Source: Orobanche coerulescens (lineage: Eukaryota > Streptophyta > Magnoliopsida > Lamiales > Orobanchaceae). Taken from it: a DNA stretch of 64,000 nt. Location: the NCBI GenBank assembly GCA_033398695.1, contig CM065818.1, positions 56,142,001 through 56,206,000 on the forward strand, in the 5' to 3' direction. Below the pieces are notes generated by a model, which was given only the letters and a program-made list of their open reading frames with translations, had not been told where the DNA came from and ran no database searches. Numbering within the stretch: position 1 is the stretch's first letter; each line of letters begins with the position of its first letter. Positions 37,446 through 49,800 of the stretch are shown one piece after another. The position numbers and the translations under genes were made by a program.

Positions 37446-40257
37446 TGTAACACCCCCAATCCGCTCACGGATATTACATGCCGTAGAACCTTTCCTCAAG
37501 GTTCTACCAGGCTGGTAACAAATTCGAACAACTCAATAATGCCTTTAAGGCTAAAATGACTCAGTAGACCGATTTGGTCTTTCAATAAATACATACAACT
37601 CAATTTCAATACATGCCCACGCAGGGGTCGAATACAACACACTCCCGTACAACGGGGAAAGAATACTGCAGTGGAAATAAAATACAACTAAACCAATACG
37701 ACATCAAATGGGTCCTCGTGTGATTAGTATCGTTAATCTTTCATCATCCTTCGTGCCGACCCTGTGTTATGCTCCCCAAAACCTGAATGCAATACCGACA
37801 TCCACCCCCCGATTACTCGGGGGTTAGCAAAATTCCACTATTTTGCTAGTGCATGTACAAAGTGCAAATACGAGCCATACAATTCAAGTTCCAAGAAAAA
37901 TAATAACCAGAAATTCTCAAAGATTCAAATACAACGAAACAAACACTTCCCAAGGCAAGAGTTTAGGTAAAGATTTCCAAAATTTCAAGATCACAAATCA
38001 AGGGAAAACAATTTATAAAGTGATTTAAAATGCCATCGGGAGTTTTGATAGAAACAACTCAGGATTTTCGAATTCTTCTCTTTCCAAAATCAACAGGGGT
38101 CACAACCCAAAGGTTTCGTTTTCACAAATAAAACCAACAACAATTCACAGGGTCAGAGCCCAAATCACGTGTCCTCAACGGGCATAAAATCAACACAACA
38201 TAATAACATACAGGCATCGCCTAGGACCGGGACGAAGCCACAAATCCCACTCGAGGCCTCTAAGGACCCTCCCGATCTGGCTAGCGAAACAAATCACACA
38301 CAGGCATCGCCTAGGACCGGGACGAAGCCACAAATCCCACTCGAGGCCTCTAAGGACCCTCCCGAGATGGCTAGCGAAACACAAGTCACAACATCTCATG
38401 GTTGGATTAATCACTTGTTGCATCCTGACCACATGATCACAAGCCAAGTGCCACCATAGATTATCTTTGGCGCTCACGGTTGGATCAATCACTTGTTGCA
38501 TCCTGACCACATGATCGCATGCCATGTATCACCATAGTTTTTATTAGGCTCTCACGGTTGGATCAATCGCTTGTTGCATCCTGGCCACATGATCGCATGC
38601 CGTGTGCCACCGTAGGCCCCGCCCGCATCCATACATTCACACACAGCACAATACAACACATATATTCAAACAATTCACCCAGAGGCATCAAACACTTAGC
38701 AAAACACCACGTCAAACCACAATGTACCGAAATGAAACAATATACGTCCACATACAATACCAAGTGCAACATCAACACCAAACATATCCATAGGATTCAC
38801 ATAGTCATTCACAAACCACACCATTCACAAAACACACGCGTTTTGAAAGCAAGCCTTTAACAAGGCTAAACCGAATCTTTTGAAAGTTCAATTCAAACGA
38901 CCAAACAAACACATTTAGACGATCACTAATTATCATATCCACAAAACAAGAATTATATGGACAAGGTACTTGCCTCGAAACCACGATCGTAACAAGACGA
39001 CGGATGGAATGCGGTCGAACAGCCCCGAACTCCCGAACACTATCAAGAACGCGATAGCACCGAAATTACTACGGGAAAATACCACACGAATCATCAATCA
39101 CCAACAGAATTCAACATCGGAATCATATAGCACCTATAACCCTCCGGAAGAAACAACAAAACCAAGATCACAACAACGATCGAGACCAACAACACTAAGA
39201 ATTACATCAAGACATTAAAAGAAACTCATTGAAACATTTAATCGAACATTAAATGTTCAATGATTTACAAGAACACACAAATCATCAATCGAGTTAAACC
39301 AACTCGGAATATGGATATAAAATGCATAGAACACGATTAATAACATCATTAGATGATAATCGGTTTATCAAAACCGAATGGAAAATGAAATCAAGAACAA
39401 AACTCCCAAAAAGTCAACTTGAAGGAAAATCAAGAAATATACCTTGATTCGACGAAGAACAATGGATTAAATGATGTTAAACACAAGAATACTACTAAGA
39501 TTAATCATACCCATCATGGATTAATCAACAATACAGAATGAATCGGACAAAAATACAAAAATCCCAAATTTTCCAAAAATAGGGGTTCAAGAAGATTTAC
39601 CTTGATTAGGATGAAGGATTCAAGTAGAGGTCGAAAATCTACAACAAGACTTGAGGTGGATGATCTCTACAAGTTTGGAAGCACTCAAATCGCCAAAAAT
39701 CGCCTAGGATGGTAGGAGGAAGAAGAGAAGAGAAAATGAATGTTTCTCCTCGAAAATCTGCTAAAAAGTGCAGAAAAAGCCCGTGTGCCGCGGCCCGGGT
39801 CGAGTGTGCCGCGGCCCAGGGCCAAGAAAAACGCCCAGAAATCAGATTAGTGCCACGGCCCGGCTAACAGGGCCCGCGGCCAGCGGTATAGCCCGCTCCA
39901 GCACCAAAAAGGCACATGGTGCAGTCTTAGCTATTTCGATCATAACTCCTTCGTCCTTACTCCGATTGACTCGATGTTTATACCATTGGAAAGCTAACTT
40001 GATTATATATAATACAGGAAAGATTCAGAATTTTTGGAGTTTACAAGAATTTATGGTGATTTTACAAGGTCAAATTCACACGTGGAAAAGTCGATTAAGA
40101 ACTCGGAACTCAACAAAACGATACCGAAACGAACTCGGATGACAAAAAGTGCAGAATTAATCATTCTCGAAATGACGAAACGGTCATGACAGATTTGCTA
40201 AGATAGACTTACGCCAAAAATAGAAAATTACCGGAAATCAAAATTGCGGATATTGCA
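37446..40257 (-). repeat. Family D right LTR (5' LTR)
   Basis: The LTR is 2,812 bp, collinear with the left LTR but with a 90-bp tandem duplication (38211-38300 and 38301-38390) of a block present once in the left LTR. It ends ATATTGCA, one change from the left copy. The three 75-bp units are at about 38398-38617. No gene is visible; a 96-residue open frame over the duplication is an artefact. Confidence 0.92.
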
Positions 40258-40262
40258 ATAGA
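40258..40262. repeat. Target-site duplication of element D, right
   Basis: ATAGA directly follows the LTR end and matches 32582-32586 exactly. Confidence 0.93.
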
Positions 40263-40410
40263 AACCATAAGCAATTCAAACCATGCCATCATAACATGCA
40301 TGCATACAACTATAGTTCTCCAACGAGAATCATAACATGACAATAAATCAAATGCTTAGGTCTCACAAGCAGTCGCTTTAGTTCCAACTCTAGCATATCG
40401 CCTTAAGCAA
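40263..40410 (-). mobile_element. Family C internal region 2, middle fragment
   Basis: These 148 bp of non-coding family C sequence lie between the D target duplication and the left target duplication of the MULE. They continue at 50659. Confidence 0.7.
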
Positions 40411-40421
40411 TAAATCTATGT
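40411..40421. repeat. Target-site duplication of the MULE, left
   Basis: TAAATCTATGT precedes the left terminus. The right copy TAAATCTATTT is at 50648-50658. Nine contiguous bases match, which is the usual MULE duplication size. Confidence 0.8.
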
Positions 40422-40857
40422 GGGAATCAATTTTTTAATACCAAAGCATAAAATTTATAAGTTCTATATCCTCATTCATAAAACTATAAGTTTTTGGTAC
40501 CATTTTGATTGAAAAGACTAAAATGTCCTCTCTTTTTGTTGTATTGTTGATTTCTCTCTTTTTTTTTATTTATTTAATTTAAACTACTTTTCTTCTCTTT
40601 TTTCTTTTTTACTTTCCTCCTCCGATCGATATTAATGTCCAGGAACCAAAATTTAACTACAAACATATACATCAAAACAACACAACCATTTTATTTTTGA
40701 CAAAGGGTCTCTCAAATAATCTTATAGAAATCACAAGATTGTTCGAAAATAAAAGTTGACGTTGAAATAGGACTTCATTTGTCGTGCTTCTGAGTTCATA
40801 AAGAAGGTATGTATCATTATTTGAACGATGAAAAAAAAATTCCAGATCTGTTCTTAC

Positions 40858-41100
40858 GGACACGATCACTGCACACGATGGGAAGCCACCGTGTGCAACG
40901 ATCGTGTGCAACGATCGTGTGCAACGATCGTGTGCAACGATCGTGCGCAACGACCTTAACATCGTGCGCAACACTAAGGTGTACACGATCGTTTAACACG
41001 ATCGTATAAAATCGTGTGCAACGATCGTGTTCATGGACAGAAACTTGCACACGATCACTGCACACGGTAGTATACGACCGTGTGCATCGGTCGTGTCCAA
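40858..41100. repeat. CACGATCGTG array 1, upstream of the transposase
   Basis: Repeated ACGATCGTGTGCA units (about 12-13 bp period at 40900-40950) and looser CACGATC/GACCGTG half-sites lie between the left terminus and the transposase start at 41162. This is promoter or 5' leader DNA of the transposase gene. Confidence 0.75.
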
Positions 41101-41161
41101 GGCAGACCGTAATATTGTTCGCTCCTTTTTTCTGAATAGTTATTCATCTTTTTGTAATCAG

Positions 41162-44100
41162 ATGTCGTGGCAGCGTATTTTGATACATCACGGTGGTCAT
41201 TGGGAGCGATCGACATATGTAGACGGGGACTCCTTTTTTGTCTATATCGACACGAGCAAAGTTAGTCGTGCAAACCTCGTGGGGGTTATCAGAGAGGGTT
41301 TGGGTGGTCCAAATGAGTCAGATTACAAATTATGGTACTTGACACACATGGCCAAAGGAAACAAAGTAAAAGTCCTATTAAGGGGCGATACCGAGATACT
41401 TCGATTACTAGTAGAATACAAGGAGGATCCTGAGGTCTATGTTGAGAACAGCAGCTCCTCCACTCCCGAGGTTAATATGGGATGTAGCAGCTCGAGAGTA
41501 GAGCCCGGCAACATAAATTATGACATGCCTTCCAAAGAGTATCAATACGAGGAAGATGAGGAAGACGAGGAAGATGAGGAAGATGAAGAGGTGCATACAT
41601 CCGAAGATGAAGATTGTTGTAAAGACTTGCTTGAGTCACTATCTGCGGAATTTCTTGCTTGGGTTCGCCAACCGGCCCAAATGGATAGGATTATGAGTCG
41701 TCGGAACTTCTCATCCGACCATCAATCTGTGAGCGAGCATGAGCATCTACAATCAATACGTAGCTGGATCATTCCATTTCGGACCCGGTAGTCGGGACTT
41801 TGGGTTAGGTCGAGCGGCCTCCACCGGTTCTGCGGTCGGCTAGAGGTGGGGTCCACCTTTCGTTCGAAGACAGAGTTGAGGATAGCGTAGGAATGTATCA
41901 TTTGGAAAACATGCTACAGTGTATCACCGATCGTTCCGCCGATAAACGTATAGTGTTTGTCTGTAAGAGTGGGCGAAGAAATTGTCGTTTAGGTTGTGTG
42001 CTATTGAGGTGCAACTATTTGGAGAATTACTAAGTTGACATTGGAGCACAAATGTTACCCGATTTGAACCATCTGCCGCACGATCGGTCACTTACGAGGT
42101 TGCCCATTATTTTGCTAAAAGATTGACCGGTGAGGGTCACTTTGAGGCCAAAGGAGATGATTGCAGAGATGTGTAGGGAGTATGGCATTGACATGCTATA
42201 CGCTTTGCTCTCGGACGAGGAATATAGCGATAGAGAATACATATGGCGGCTTCGATGAGTCGTACGAGGCTCCCATCTTATACGTATTTGTTAAAACAAA
42301 GATAATCCGGGGACAATTTATGATTTGCGGACGACTCGTGAGGGAGTGTTTCGCCACATGTTCGTTGCACTCGGACAGAGTATTAGGGCATTTGATACGT
42401 GCCTTCGACCGGTGATTATAGTTGATGGGACCCACCTAAAGGGAAGGAATAAAGGAACTCTATTTGCGGCCGTCACATTTGACAGAACGAGCAAGTTTTC
42501 CTCTTCTTTGTTGGTCTCGGTCCGATAGAGAACGACGAGTCATGGACTTATTTTACGTATAACTGCGCGAGATGCTACAATCCGACGGAAGATTTACGGA
42601 TTGTGAGTGACCAACATAAGAGCATTGAGAATCTTTGTTCGAGCCGTCTATCCGAATGCATTCCACGGGTTTTGCTATCACCACCTTGCAAAAATCGACC
42701 TCCTATGGTGCGCATGCTATAGGACTCTTTAGAATCACGCCTACACGCATCGAGAAGAAGTTTTGAAAACTACTTTTCGAAACTACATATCGAAAGCCTA
42801 ATGGGCGCACGGGCGCCTTTACGAAATTGGGCCGAGAGAGGTGGGCTAGGTCGAAGTGTCGATGCACGCTATAACTTCTTGACATCCAATCTTTGTTGAA
42901 TGCTTTAATAATCGTATGTTGTGGGCTAGACGTTTGCCTGTTTGCTCGTTACTTGAGATATTTCGCCTAATTTTAGAGAATTGGTTTGATGAGAAGCGGG
43001 GAGAAGCTACGTCAAGAGACCATGAGTTGACAATGCACACTTTTGAAAAGCTTTCTAACTCTGTGCAAGCCAGTCTGACTCTTACCGTTCGAGCTACCAC
43101 CCCACTTGTTTATAAAGTCGAAGAAAACAAAGTTTCTTATGAGGTCGACCTTCGAACATGGACATGTTGTTGTCGTGAGTTTGATTTGGATCAGATTCCA
43201 TGTCGTCATGCTGCTGCCGCTATAAGGTACATGTCTATGCTGTTGTGTGCACGATCGTTACCCACGATGGGCACGATCGTTACCCACGATGGGCATGATC
43301 GTTACCCACGATGGGCACGATCGTAACTCACGATGGGCACGATCGAAACCCACGATGGGCACGATCGTGACCCACGATGGGCACGATCGTGACCAATGAT
43401 GGGCACGATCGTAACCCCACGGTCGCCATGACCGTAACCCACGATCGCCCTTATCGTAACCTACGATGGGACACACGATGTGCACGATCGTAACACAATG
43501 GGCACGATCGTAACCCACGATGGGCACGATCGTAACCCACGATGGGCACGAACGTAACCAATGATGGGCACGATCGTAACCCCACGGTCGCCATGACCAT
43601 AACCCACGATCGCCCTTATCGTAACCTATGATGGGACACACAATGTGCACGATCGTAACACAATGGGCACGATCGTAACCCCACGATCCCCGTGATCGTA
43701 ACACACGATCGACGCGATCGTGTTTTCCCATCGTTTGCAAAACAGGGATGGTCTGGATTTTTCACCTCATCAATATAAAAAATACATTATCATATACAAC
43801 ATCCTTGACATAATTGCTTATTGTAACAGGCGCGCCGGCAATGGTTTGTCCGTGTATGATTTTGTTAGTCGTTATTTCAAGCAACAAGGCCTTAGAGAGA
43901 CTTATAAGGAGCATATTAGTCCCATCCCACATCCTGATGAGTGGAATGTCCCACCGGAGATCTCATCCATCGTTTGCGTACCTCCAGAGGAGGTACGACA
44001 AGCCGGCCGACCAAGGATGAGTCGCGCACGGTCATTGTTGAAAATTTGCACGCAGTGGACGGCCTCGGGTGTGCGGTAGGTGTAAAGGAACCGCACACAA

Positions 44101-44269
44101 TAGAAACTCTACCAAAGCATTCATTCCCATAGGGGTGTGGATTTGAATATCCTGAAGAAACTCAAGAAATCGATGAACAACCGAGGCAAAGGCGCCGCGT
44201 AAGAAGAGGTGTAGCATTTGCCGTAATGATGACCATGACATAAGGGGATGTCCATACCGTGAAACTTAA
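41162..44269 (+). pseudogene. MULE transposase with intron, decayed
   Basis: The start chosen is MSWQRILIHH at 41162; in-frame codons upstream run through repeat DNA. The N-terminal domain is open to 41791 and ends in a Glu/Asp-rich stretch (about residues 130-150). The catalytic DDE region, with IIVDGTHLKGRNKGTLFAAVT at 42418-42474, VSDQHKS near 42605 and HHLAK near 42680, is broken by several frameshifts. A SWIM zinc finger (CCCREFDLDQIPCRHA) is at 43168-43215. A 603-bp intron, 43227-43829, with GT/AG ends keeps the frame (IR-RAGNGLSVYDF). The C-terminus has the DEW..P motif and a CCHC knuckle CSICRNDDHDIRGC before a stop at 44267. The protein family binds and cuts MULE termini in the nucleus. 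Confidence 0.88.
43227..43829 (+). other. Intron of the MULE transposase gene, holding array 2
   Basis: The donor is AAG|GTACAT at 43226/43227 and the acceptor TGTAACAG|GCG at 43829/43830. Splicing joins AG to G in one arginine codon (phase 2) and restores the transposase frame between the SWIM finger and the C-terminal domain. Most of the intron (43247-43735) is a tandem array of about 25-bp units, GGGCACGATCGTAACCCACGAT with variants. An intron is inferred from the frame; no transcript is available. Confidence 0.65.
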
Positions 44270-44631
44270 ATTGCTTATGTATTTTTATATTTTGTGACTT
44301 ACTAGCAACAATCATGTGTTGATATTTTGATCCTCGATGGACCATGTATTGATTCAGTATTCTGATTATTAGTTGAAATGCATAATTTTGTGTCTATTTT
44401 CTTTACCTTTGAATTGAAATTTAAATGTTCAGTAATGTAAAGCAAATAAAGGTGATTATGGAGCCAAACATTAACCATAACAAAGTAGCTCACTTCAAAG
44501 AGCAGTAGTTTACAGTTCCAAAGCATATAACTTTACAAAACAAAATTTAATCACCATCACACAAAATATCTAATAATAACATAAAAAAAACAATCAATTG
44601 GTTCCCTTTTCCCCAATCTTTCTTTGTATCT

Positions 44632-44962
44632 TTAGTCTTGTATCACCGTCTTCATGAACTTCCTCTTCCAAAATAAATTTTTGCTTTTATTCTCAGAAAT
44701 CTCCAAATCATTATCATCATCACCATCTAGTATGACTGGAGTGCTCGCAGTGTTTTTAAATAGGCCCTGTTTCATGGAACACATTAATTTGCAATGATAG
44801 TCACTACACATACAACAAAATCAAAAAACTTACTCTAAGCATTGAGTATCTTCCTCTCGGCCTAGTTCTGTATGGTGGGTTGGGAGTAGGTATCCTCCTT
44901 CTTCTTTTTGGTGGTGGTGCTTCGCTTCCTCCTAAATCGGTTTCTCGTAATCGGCCGCTCAT
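44632..44962 (-). CDS. Small two-exon MULE-encoded protein (87 aa), unknown
   Basis: Exon 1 runs from the ATG at 44962 to 44834 (43 codons: MSGRLRETDL..., a basic PPPKRRRRIP motif, Pro/Arg-rich). A donor GTAAGT follows. Exon 2 starts after AAACAG at 44766 and runs to TAA at 44632, with an acidic DGDDDNDLE stretch and a basic C-terminus. Both exons are phase 0 and free of stops. The basic motif could be a nuclear localisation signal. I do not recognise a family. The gene lies between the transposase and the peptidase gene on the minus strand. Its position recalls vanB, the poorly understood middle gene of VANDAL elements, but homology is not shown. The model rests on splice-site logic alone. 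Confidence 0.5.
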
Positions 44963-45174
44963 TTCGCGTATTTGATTTTAATGAATTTTAACTGATGTTA
45001 ATTGATTAGGGTTTGAAGTGAAAAAGGGGTGGAGACCGACCGACGATGGGATTTTAAAGTAAAGGGTGGGGGGGACCTGGGATTTTATAATAAAGGGGGG
45101 GGGACCGACTTATAATAAAGGGCCGACCCACGATGGGATTTTATAATAAAATAATTTGACCTTTGAAGTAAACA

Positions 45175-45400
45175 CGATCGCCGCGATCGCGTGTTCCAAT
45201 CGTGTGACACGTTGGCAACCAAGTGTCAAATTGGCGATGTATCCACGTATGCATACGACCGTGTACACGATCGCCGCGATCGTGTGTTCCAATCGTGTGA
45301 CACGTTGGCAACGAGGCGTCAAATTGGCGCTGTATCCACGTATGCACACGACCGTGTACACGGTCGTGTCCACGATTGAACACACGATCGTGTGCACAAG
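45175..45400. repeat. CACGATCGTG array 3 with inner duplication
   Basis: A block of about 107 bp (CGCGATCGTGTGTTCCAATCGTGTGACACGTTGGCAAC and following, split here by variants) occurs twice, at about 45180-45265 and 45270-45375, bounded by ACACGATCG/CGATCGTGT palindromes. It is intergenic. Confidence 0.7.
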
Positions 45401-46600
45401 AACGTCAAGGATTTTCACCAATTTGTCAAATTACTCGTCAATTTATGTGTTGTTACTTATATATTAACAATTATTTGTTAATGATACACTTATATAAAAA
45501 GTTATTGACTGAATTACCATAATATATTGCATATCGTGTGTCGTCCAATTGTTCTATTCGTACGTACGGATAAGTTCAATCATCTGGATGAATTACCTCA
45601 TATACTAATGAATTACAACGAAATGACAAATAGGAGTTCGTATAAGAAGCCATATTGTAATTAATGTTTGAACAAGCGATGTTTGAATCACAAAACATCA
45701 TTCTAGATAACACAATAGTTCAAATTTGCAAAAATACCAAAAGTTTATATGCACACGATCGTGTACACGGTCGTGTCCACGATTGAACACACGATCGTGT
45801 GCACAAGAACATCAAGAATTTCACCAATTTGTCAAATTACTCGTCAATTTAGGTGTTGTTACTTATATATTAACAATTATTTGTTAATGATACACTTATA
45901 TAAAAAGTTATTGATTGAATTACCATAATATATTGCATATCATGTGTAGTCCAATTGTTCTATTAGTACGTACGGATAAGTTCAATCATCTGGATGAATT
46001 ACCTCATATACTAATGAATTACAACGAAATGACAAATAGGAGTTCGTATAAGAAGCCATATTGTAATTAATGTTTGAACAAGCGATGTTTGAATCACAAA
46101 ACATCATTCTAGATAACACAATAGTTCAAATTTGAAAAAAATACCAAAAGTTCATATGCACACGATCGTGTACACGGTCGTGTCCATGATTGAACACACG
46201 ATCGTGTGCACAAGAACGTCAAGAATTTTCACCAATTTGTCAAATTACTTGTCAATTTAGGTGTTGTTACTTATATATTAACAATTATTTGTTAATGATA
46301 CACTTATATAAAAAGTTATTGATTGAATTACCATAATATATTGCATATCGTGTGTAGTCCAATTGTTCTATTAGTACGTACGGATAAGTTCAATCATCTG
46401 GATGAATTACCTCATATACTAATGAATTACAACGAAATGACAAATAGGAGTTCGTATAAGAAGCCATATTGTAATTAATGTTTGAACAAGCGATGTTTGA
46501 ATCACAAAACATCATTCTAGATAACACAATAGTTCAAATTTGCAAAAATACCAAAAGTTCATATGCACACGATCGTGGCCACGATTGAACACACGATCGT
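45346..46600. repeat. Three-copy 406-bp tandem repeat in the MULE
   Basis: Starts at about 45346, 45752 and 46159, and a partial fourth at 46565, give periods of 406, 407 and 406 bp. Each unit begins with CACACGATCGTGTACACGG and CACGATTGAACACACGATC and continues with 330 bp of AT-rich DNA. The copies are more than 95 percent alike by eye. No reading frame is conserved. Confidence 0.9.
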
Positions 46601-46755
46601 GTGCACGGCTGTTCCCACGATGGTACTCACGGTCGTGTGCACACGGTCATGCCAGCCATCGTGCGCACACGACAGCATCAGACGCATGACCGTGGGTAGG
46701 TTGCACACGATCGTAACACACGATGGCCACGATCGTGTGCATCCATCGTGTGTAA
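46565..46755. repeat. CACGATCGTG array 4 near the peptidase 3' end
   Basis: Palindromic CACGATCGTG and half-site variants (CACGGTCGTG, CACGATGG) lie just beyond the stop of the minus-strand peptidase gene. The array continues the motif at the start of the partial fourth 406-bp unit. Confidence 0.7.
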
Positions 46756-46851
46756 CACAGAGCCAACACATTCAGATTTAACAACACTGACACATTCATC
46801 CAAAACTGTCTAAATACAACATAAATATTGTACAACACAACATAAACCATT

Positions 46852-49800
46852 CTACATGTCTAAAGACAACATAAAGATTTTAGCAGCTAGACCATATCGA
46901 TATTTCTTAATATATTTTTCATTAAGTTCCTTGATTTGGTGCCTTGCTCCTGGGTTTGCAGAGACGAGTCGATCCAAGTACATGCACGCGAAGGGGCCAC
47001 AACTGTGATTGTCGTTTTGTATGAACTGTAGCTCTCGTGGCATAATTTTGAAACTCATCTCCGTGTCATACTTCGTTTTCGATTGGTTGTTCATCCAATA
47101 CCCGGATTGAGCTAGCACACGAGGCATCAGACGCATAATCGGTCGCAGTTGGTTGAATCGGTAACGACCATCTTCGTGGTGGTGTGACAAGGAATCGTAC
47201 AACTCCACGGTCCATGCTATGATGTCAATCTTGATAGTCACCTAGTGGCTTTGGTCGAGGCAACAAATGGCATTGGCAATGATCTGTTCAAACACAATAT
47301 GTAATCATATAAGATCATCACATCAAACATAGCGAATCATTTATAAATATAAATTTTAAATGGCAACAAATCGTCAATTATTTATAAATATAAATTTCAA
47401 ACTTACTTCGTTGCAATTTAACCATGGAACCGCATGTGGTGTATCAAGACCGGTCATGTAGTCCTCGATGCATTTAGGAATTTTCCACTCCTTGTAAACC
47501 GGCTTCCCCGTCACCTTGATGCCAAGTGGATCATCCGGATGGAGTCTTGCAAACTCGTTGGCCAAAACTAACTACAAAAAGCCAAACCACAAAATTAAAA
47601 AATATCGATATCAAACCAATGATATACAAGTGAGTAGGTTATAGAACTTACGTAAAATAGGGAGCCGGCAAGTACAGTGCCAACTCTACCGACACCAACA
47701 CTACGGACTCCCCTCCGAAGCCTCGCTCGAGTCGCAAGCACATAACAGTCTATCACCTCGGCATCAAAGTCTTCACGGCTAGACTCTATCCGGTCAAATA
47801 ACGCCTGGGTGAGAGCATGCCCAGTCTCCAAACACCGGACAATAGCATCACGTGGCTGCTCCCTCCTAAACTGTAGGTACAACTTCTTCAGAGCCTCGCT
47901 ATCTCTGGGAGGCGCAACCACAAAAGGCTCTCGAAGAGCAGCAGATGGTCGACTCACTCGCGGTGGAAGACTACGCTCACCCAAATGCTGCGTTCCGGCA
48001 CTCTCACCATCTTCGTCACCCTCAGCATCCCTCTCACAACTATAACGATCAGAGAGCTGTACAGTCGGCTGCTCGATCTCAAAAACTGGCTGCTCGATCT
48101 GAAATGGAGGTTGCTGCTCAGGACCACCACCCTCACTGCGAAACATCGCACTGTAATGATGCTCGTCCTGAAACCAGTCGAACATCGTCCCATACTGCTG
48201 AAACGGCGCCTCAAATGGCTCATACTGATGCTCGTAATCAAGGGGCTGCTGAGTCCGCTCAACAGAATGATGAATCTGAGAATGGTGACTGTGCTGGACC
48301 TCAGAATGGTGGGTAGGCGGATGCTGAGAATGGTGACTCGGCTGACGCTGAGAATGGTGACTCGAATGATGACTAGGCTGACGTTGAGAATGGGGACCGT
48401 GGTGCCGCGCTGCAGACCGAGTGACGTGGAGGGTCGAATCCTCCGCCGGCGCCGCTAATGATGCGTAATGACGAGGCCTATCATGGCTCCCAGCTGAGTA
48501 GTGTACCGGGCTCCTAGAACGTCTATGCATAGGTCCGAAGAAATCCACGATCCCAGAAAGCACCCGGCGAGAAACTCGAGCAATAAATCTGGACTCAGAA
48601 TCATCGTACAAGATCGCCTTCAAACGGCGATCGAAGTACTCATCCCTGCTCATGTCCTGGGTGTGGTCCGGACAAGGAAGTCCGTGGACACAACACACCC
48701 TCTCTGGCTGCCTCTCCCGGTCCGATGTCTCTGCATCATCTACTGGTGGGGTACTCTGCCGGCGTCGCTTCGACACTTTATGTGCCGACTCATATGTAAT
48801 CAATTTTCCAGCAGCCTTCTTCAACCTATCCATAACTTTCTTCCTCGGGATCGGCGCAGGCTCATCCTCCTTATTCCTCACAGCTATTCTTACAGGCTTA
48901 ATGAACTTAACGTCATAAGGCGAGCCATTCTCAAAGCTCAGGTAGTAGTACTCAGCCTCATCCTCCTCCAGATGCGGTAAAGAGGGAAGTACATTGTGCT
49001 GCAACAATAGTCATTAAAGCATACCATTAGATGGGCAATCACATAATGTTGAAGAGATGAGTGAAGTTAGGAGAAAATACGTTTACAAATTTATGTACCT
49101 TATCGTCGAAGAAATGAGTGAAATCACAAAACATCTTCCTCGTAGTCCACATCAAACACCGGGGGACTTGGACAGTTTTATCTCGACTACCACACAATGC
49201 TCCCAATGCAGAATCATCTCATACGACCATATTTGTAAAGCCCAAACAGACCATAGAAGTGATAGTCCTTGTGCTCTTGTCCCTCCTTCATGGCAACGTT
49301 GCCTATGTAGTAAGATAAAACCCCAAAGGCATAAGAACCCCAAGGAAACATATCCCACTGCTCGAAATCCTCCACTAATGCCCATGCCCATGTCGCGACC
49401 ATCATGTCGTCACGGCATAGGATAAAGTAGTAGTATATAAGCAAATTGGCAACCTTGAGATAATCTCTTATGTCTCTACCAAAATCTCGAGCATTGAACC
49501 TCTTCCGCAGAACACTAACCTTAATGTTTTTGCCATGGAGTATTCTGTGGAAAATACCGTCGGACGGAAGGAGATGGTCGTCCGGGGATGGAAGGTAGAG
49601 TTTCCAAATGGAGTCCCGTGATCAAGGCGAAATCACGGGCCGTAAACGAATGGTCCTCCCGCAAACCTGGAACCACGACTCATCCGGGGGGATTTGATCA
49701 CCCTCCAATTGACGAGCAATCAAGTGATGTAGGGCAGTATTTGAACTCCCATTCCTCCTAACTTTAATCAAGCGCCCCAGGATCCCCTCGGTCAAGCTCT

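Noticed and set aside
38169..38525. Repeat-containing frames around 38169-38525 on both strands
   Set aside because: They follow the 90-bp duplication and the 75-bp units of the D LTR and are not conserved in the left LTR.
43247..43735. CRISPR-like array of palindromic repeats
   Set aside because: Repeats are contiguous and degenerate without unique spacers of constant length, there are no cas genes, and the context is a plant transposon.
43258..43740. 160-residue open frame on the minus strand
   Set aside because: It is a translation of the 25-bp CACGATCG tandem array inside the transposase intron; there is no domain and the internal repeats copy the DNA period.
45030..45150. G-rich run with repeated GGGGGGGACC near 45065-45120 as a possible G-quadruplex regulator
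   Set aside because: It is a short tandem duplication of a G-rich phrase in the MULE intergenic DNA; position and conservation give no support beyond composition.
47809..48980. Plus-strand frames of 123-159 residues opposite the peptidase gene
   Set aside because: They are shadows of the open minus-strand exon 48998-47652 with its biased His/Gln/Ser codons.
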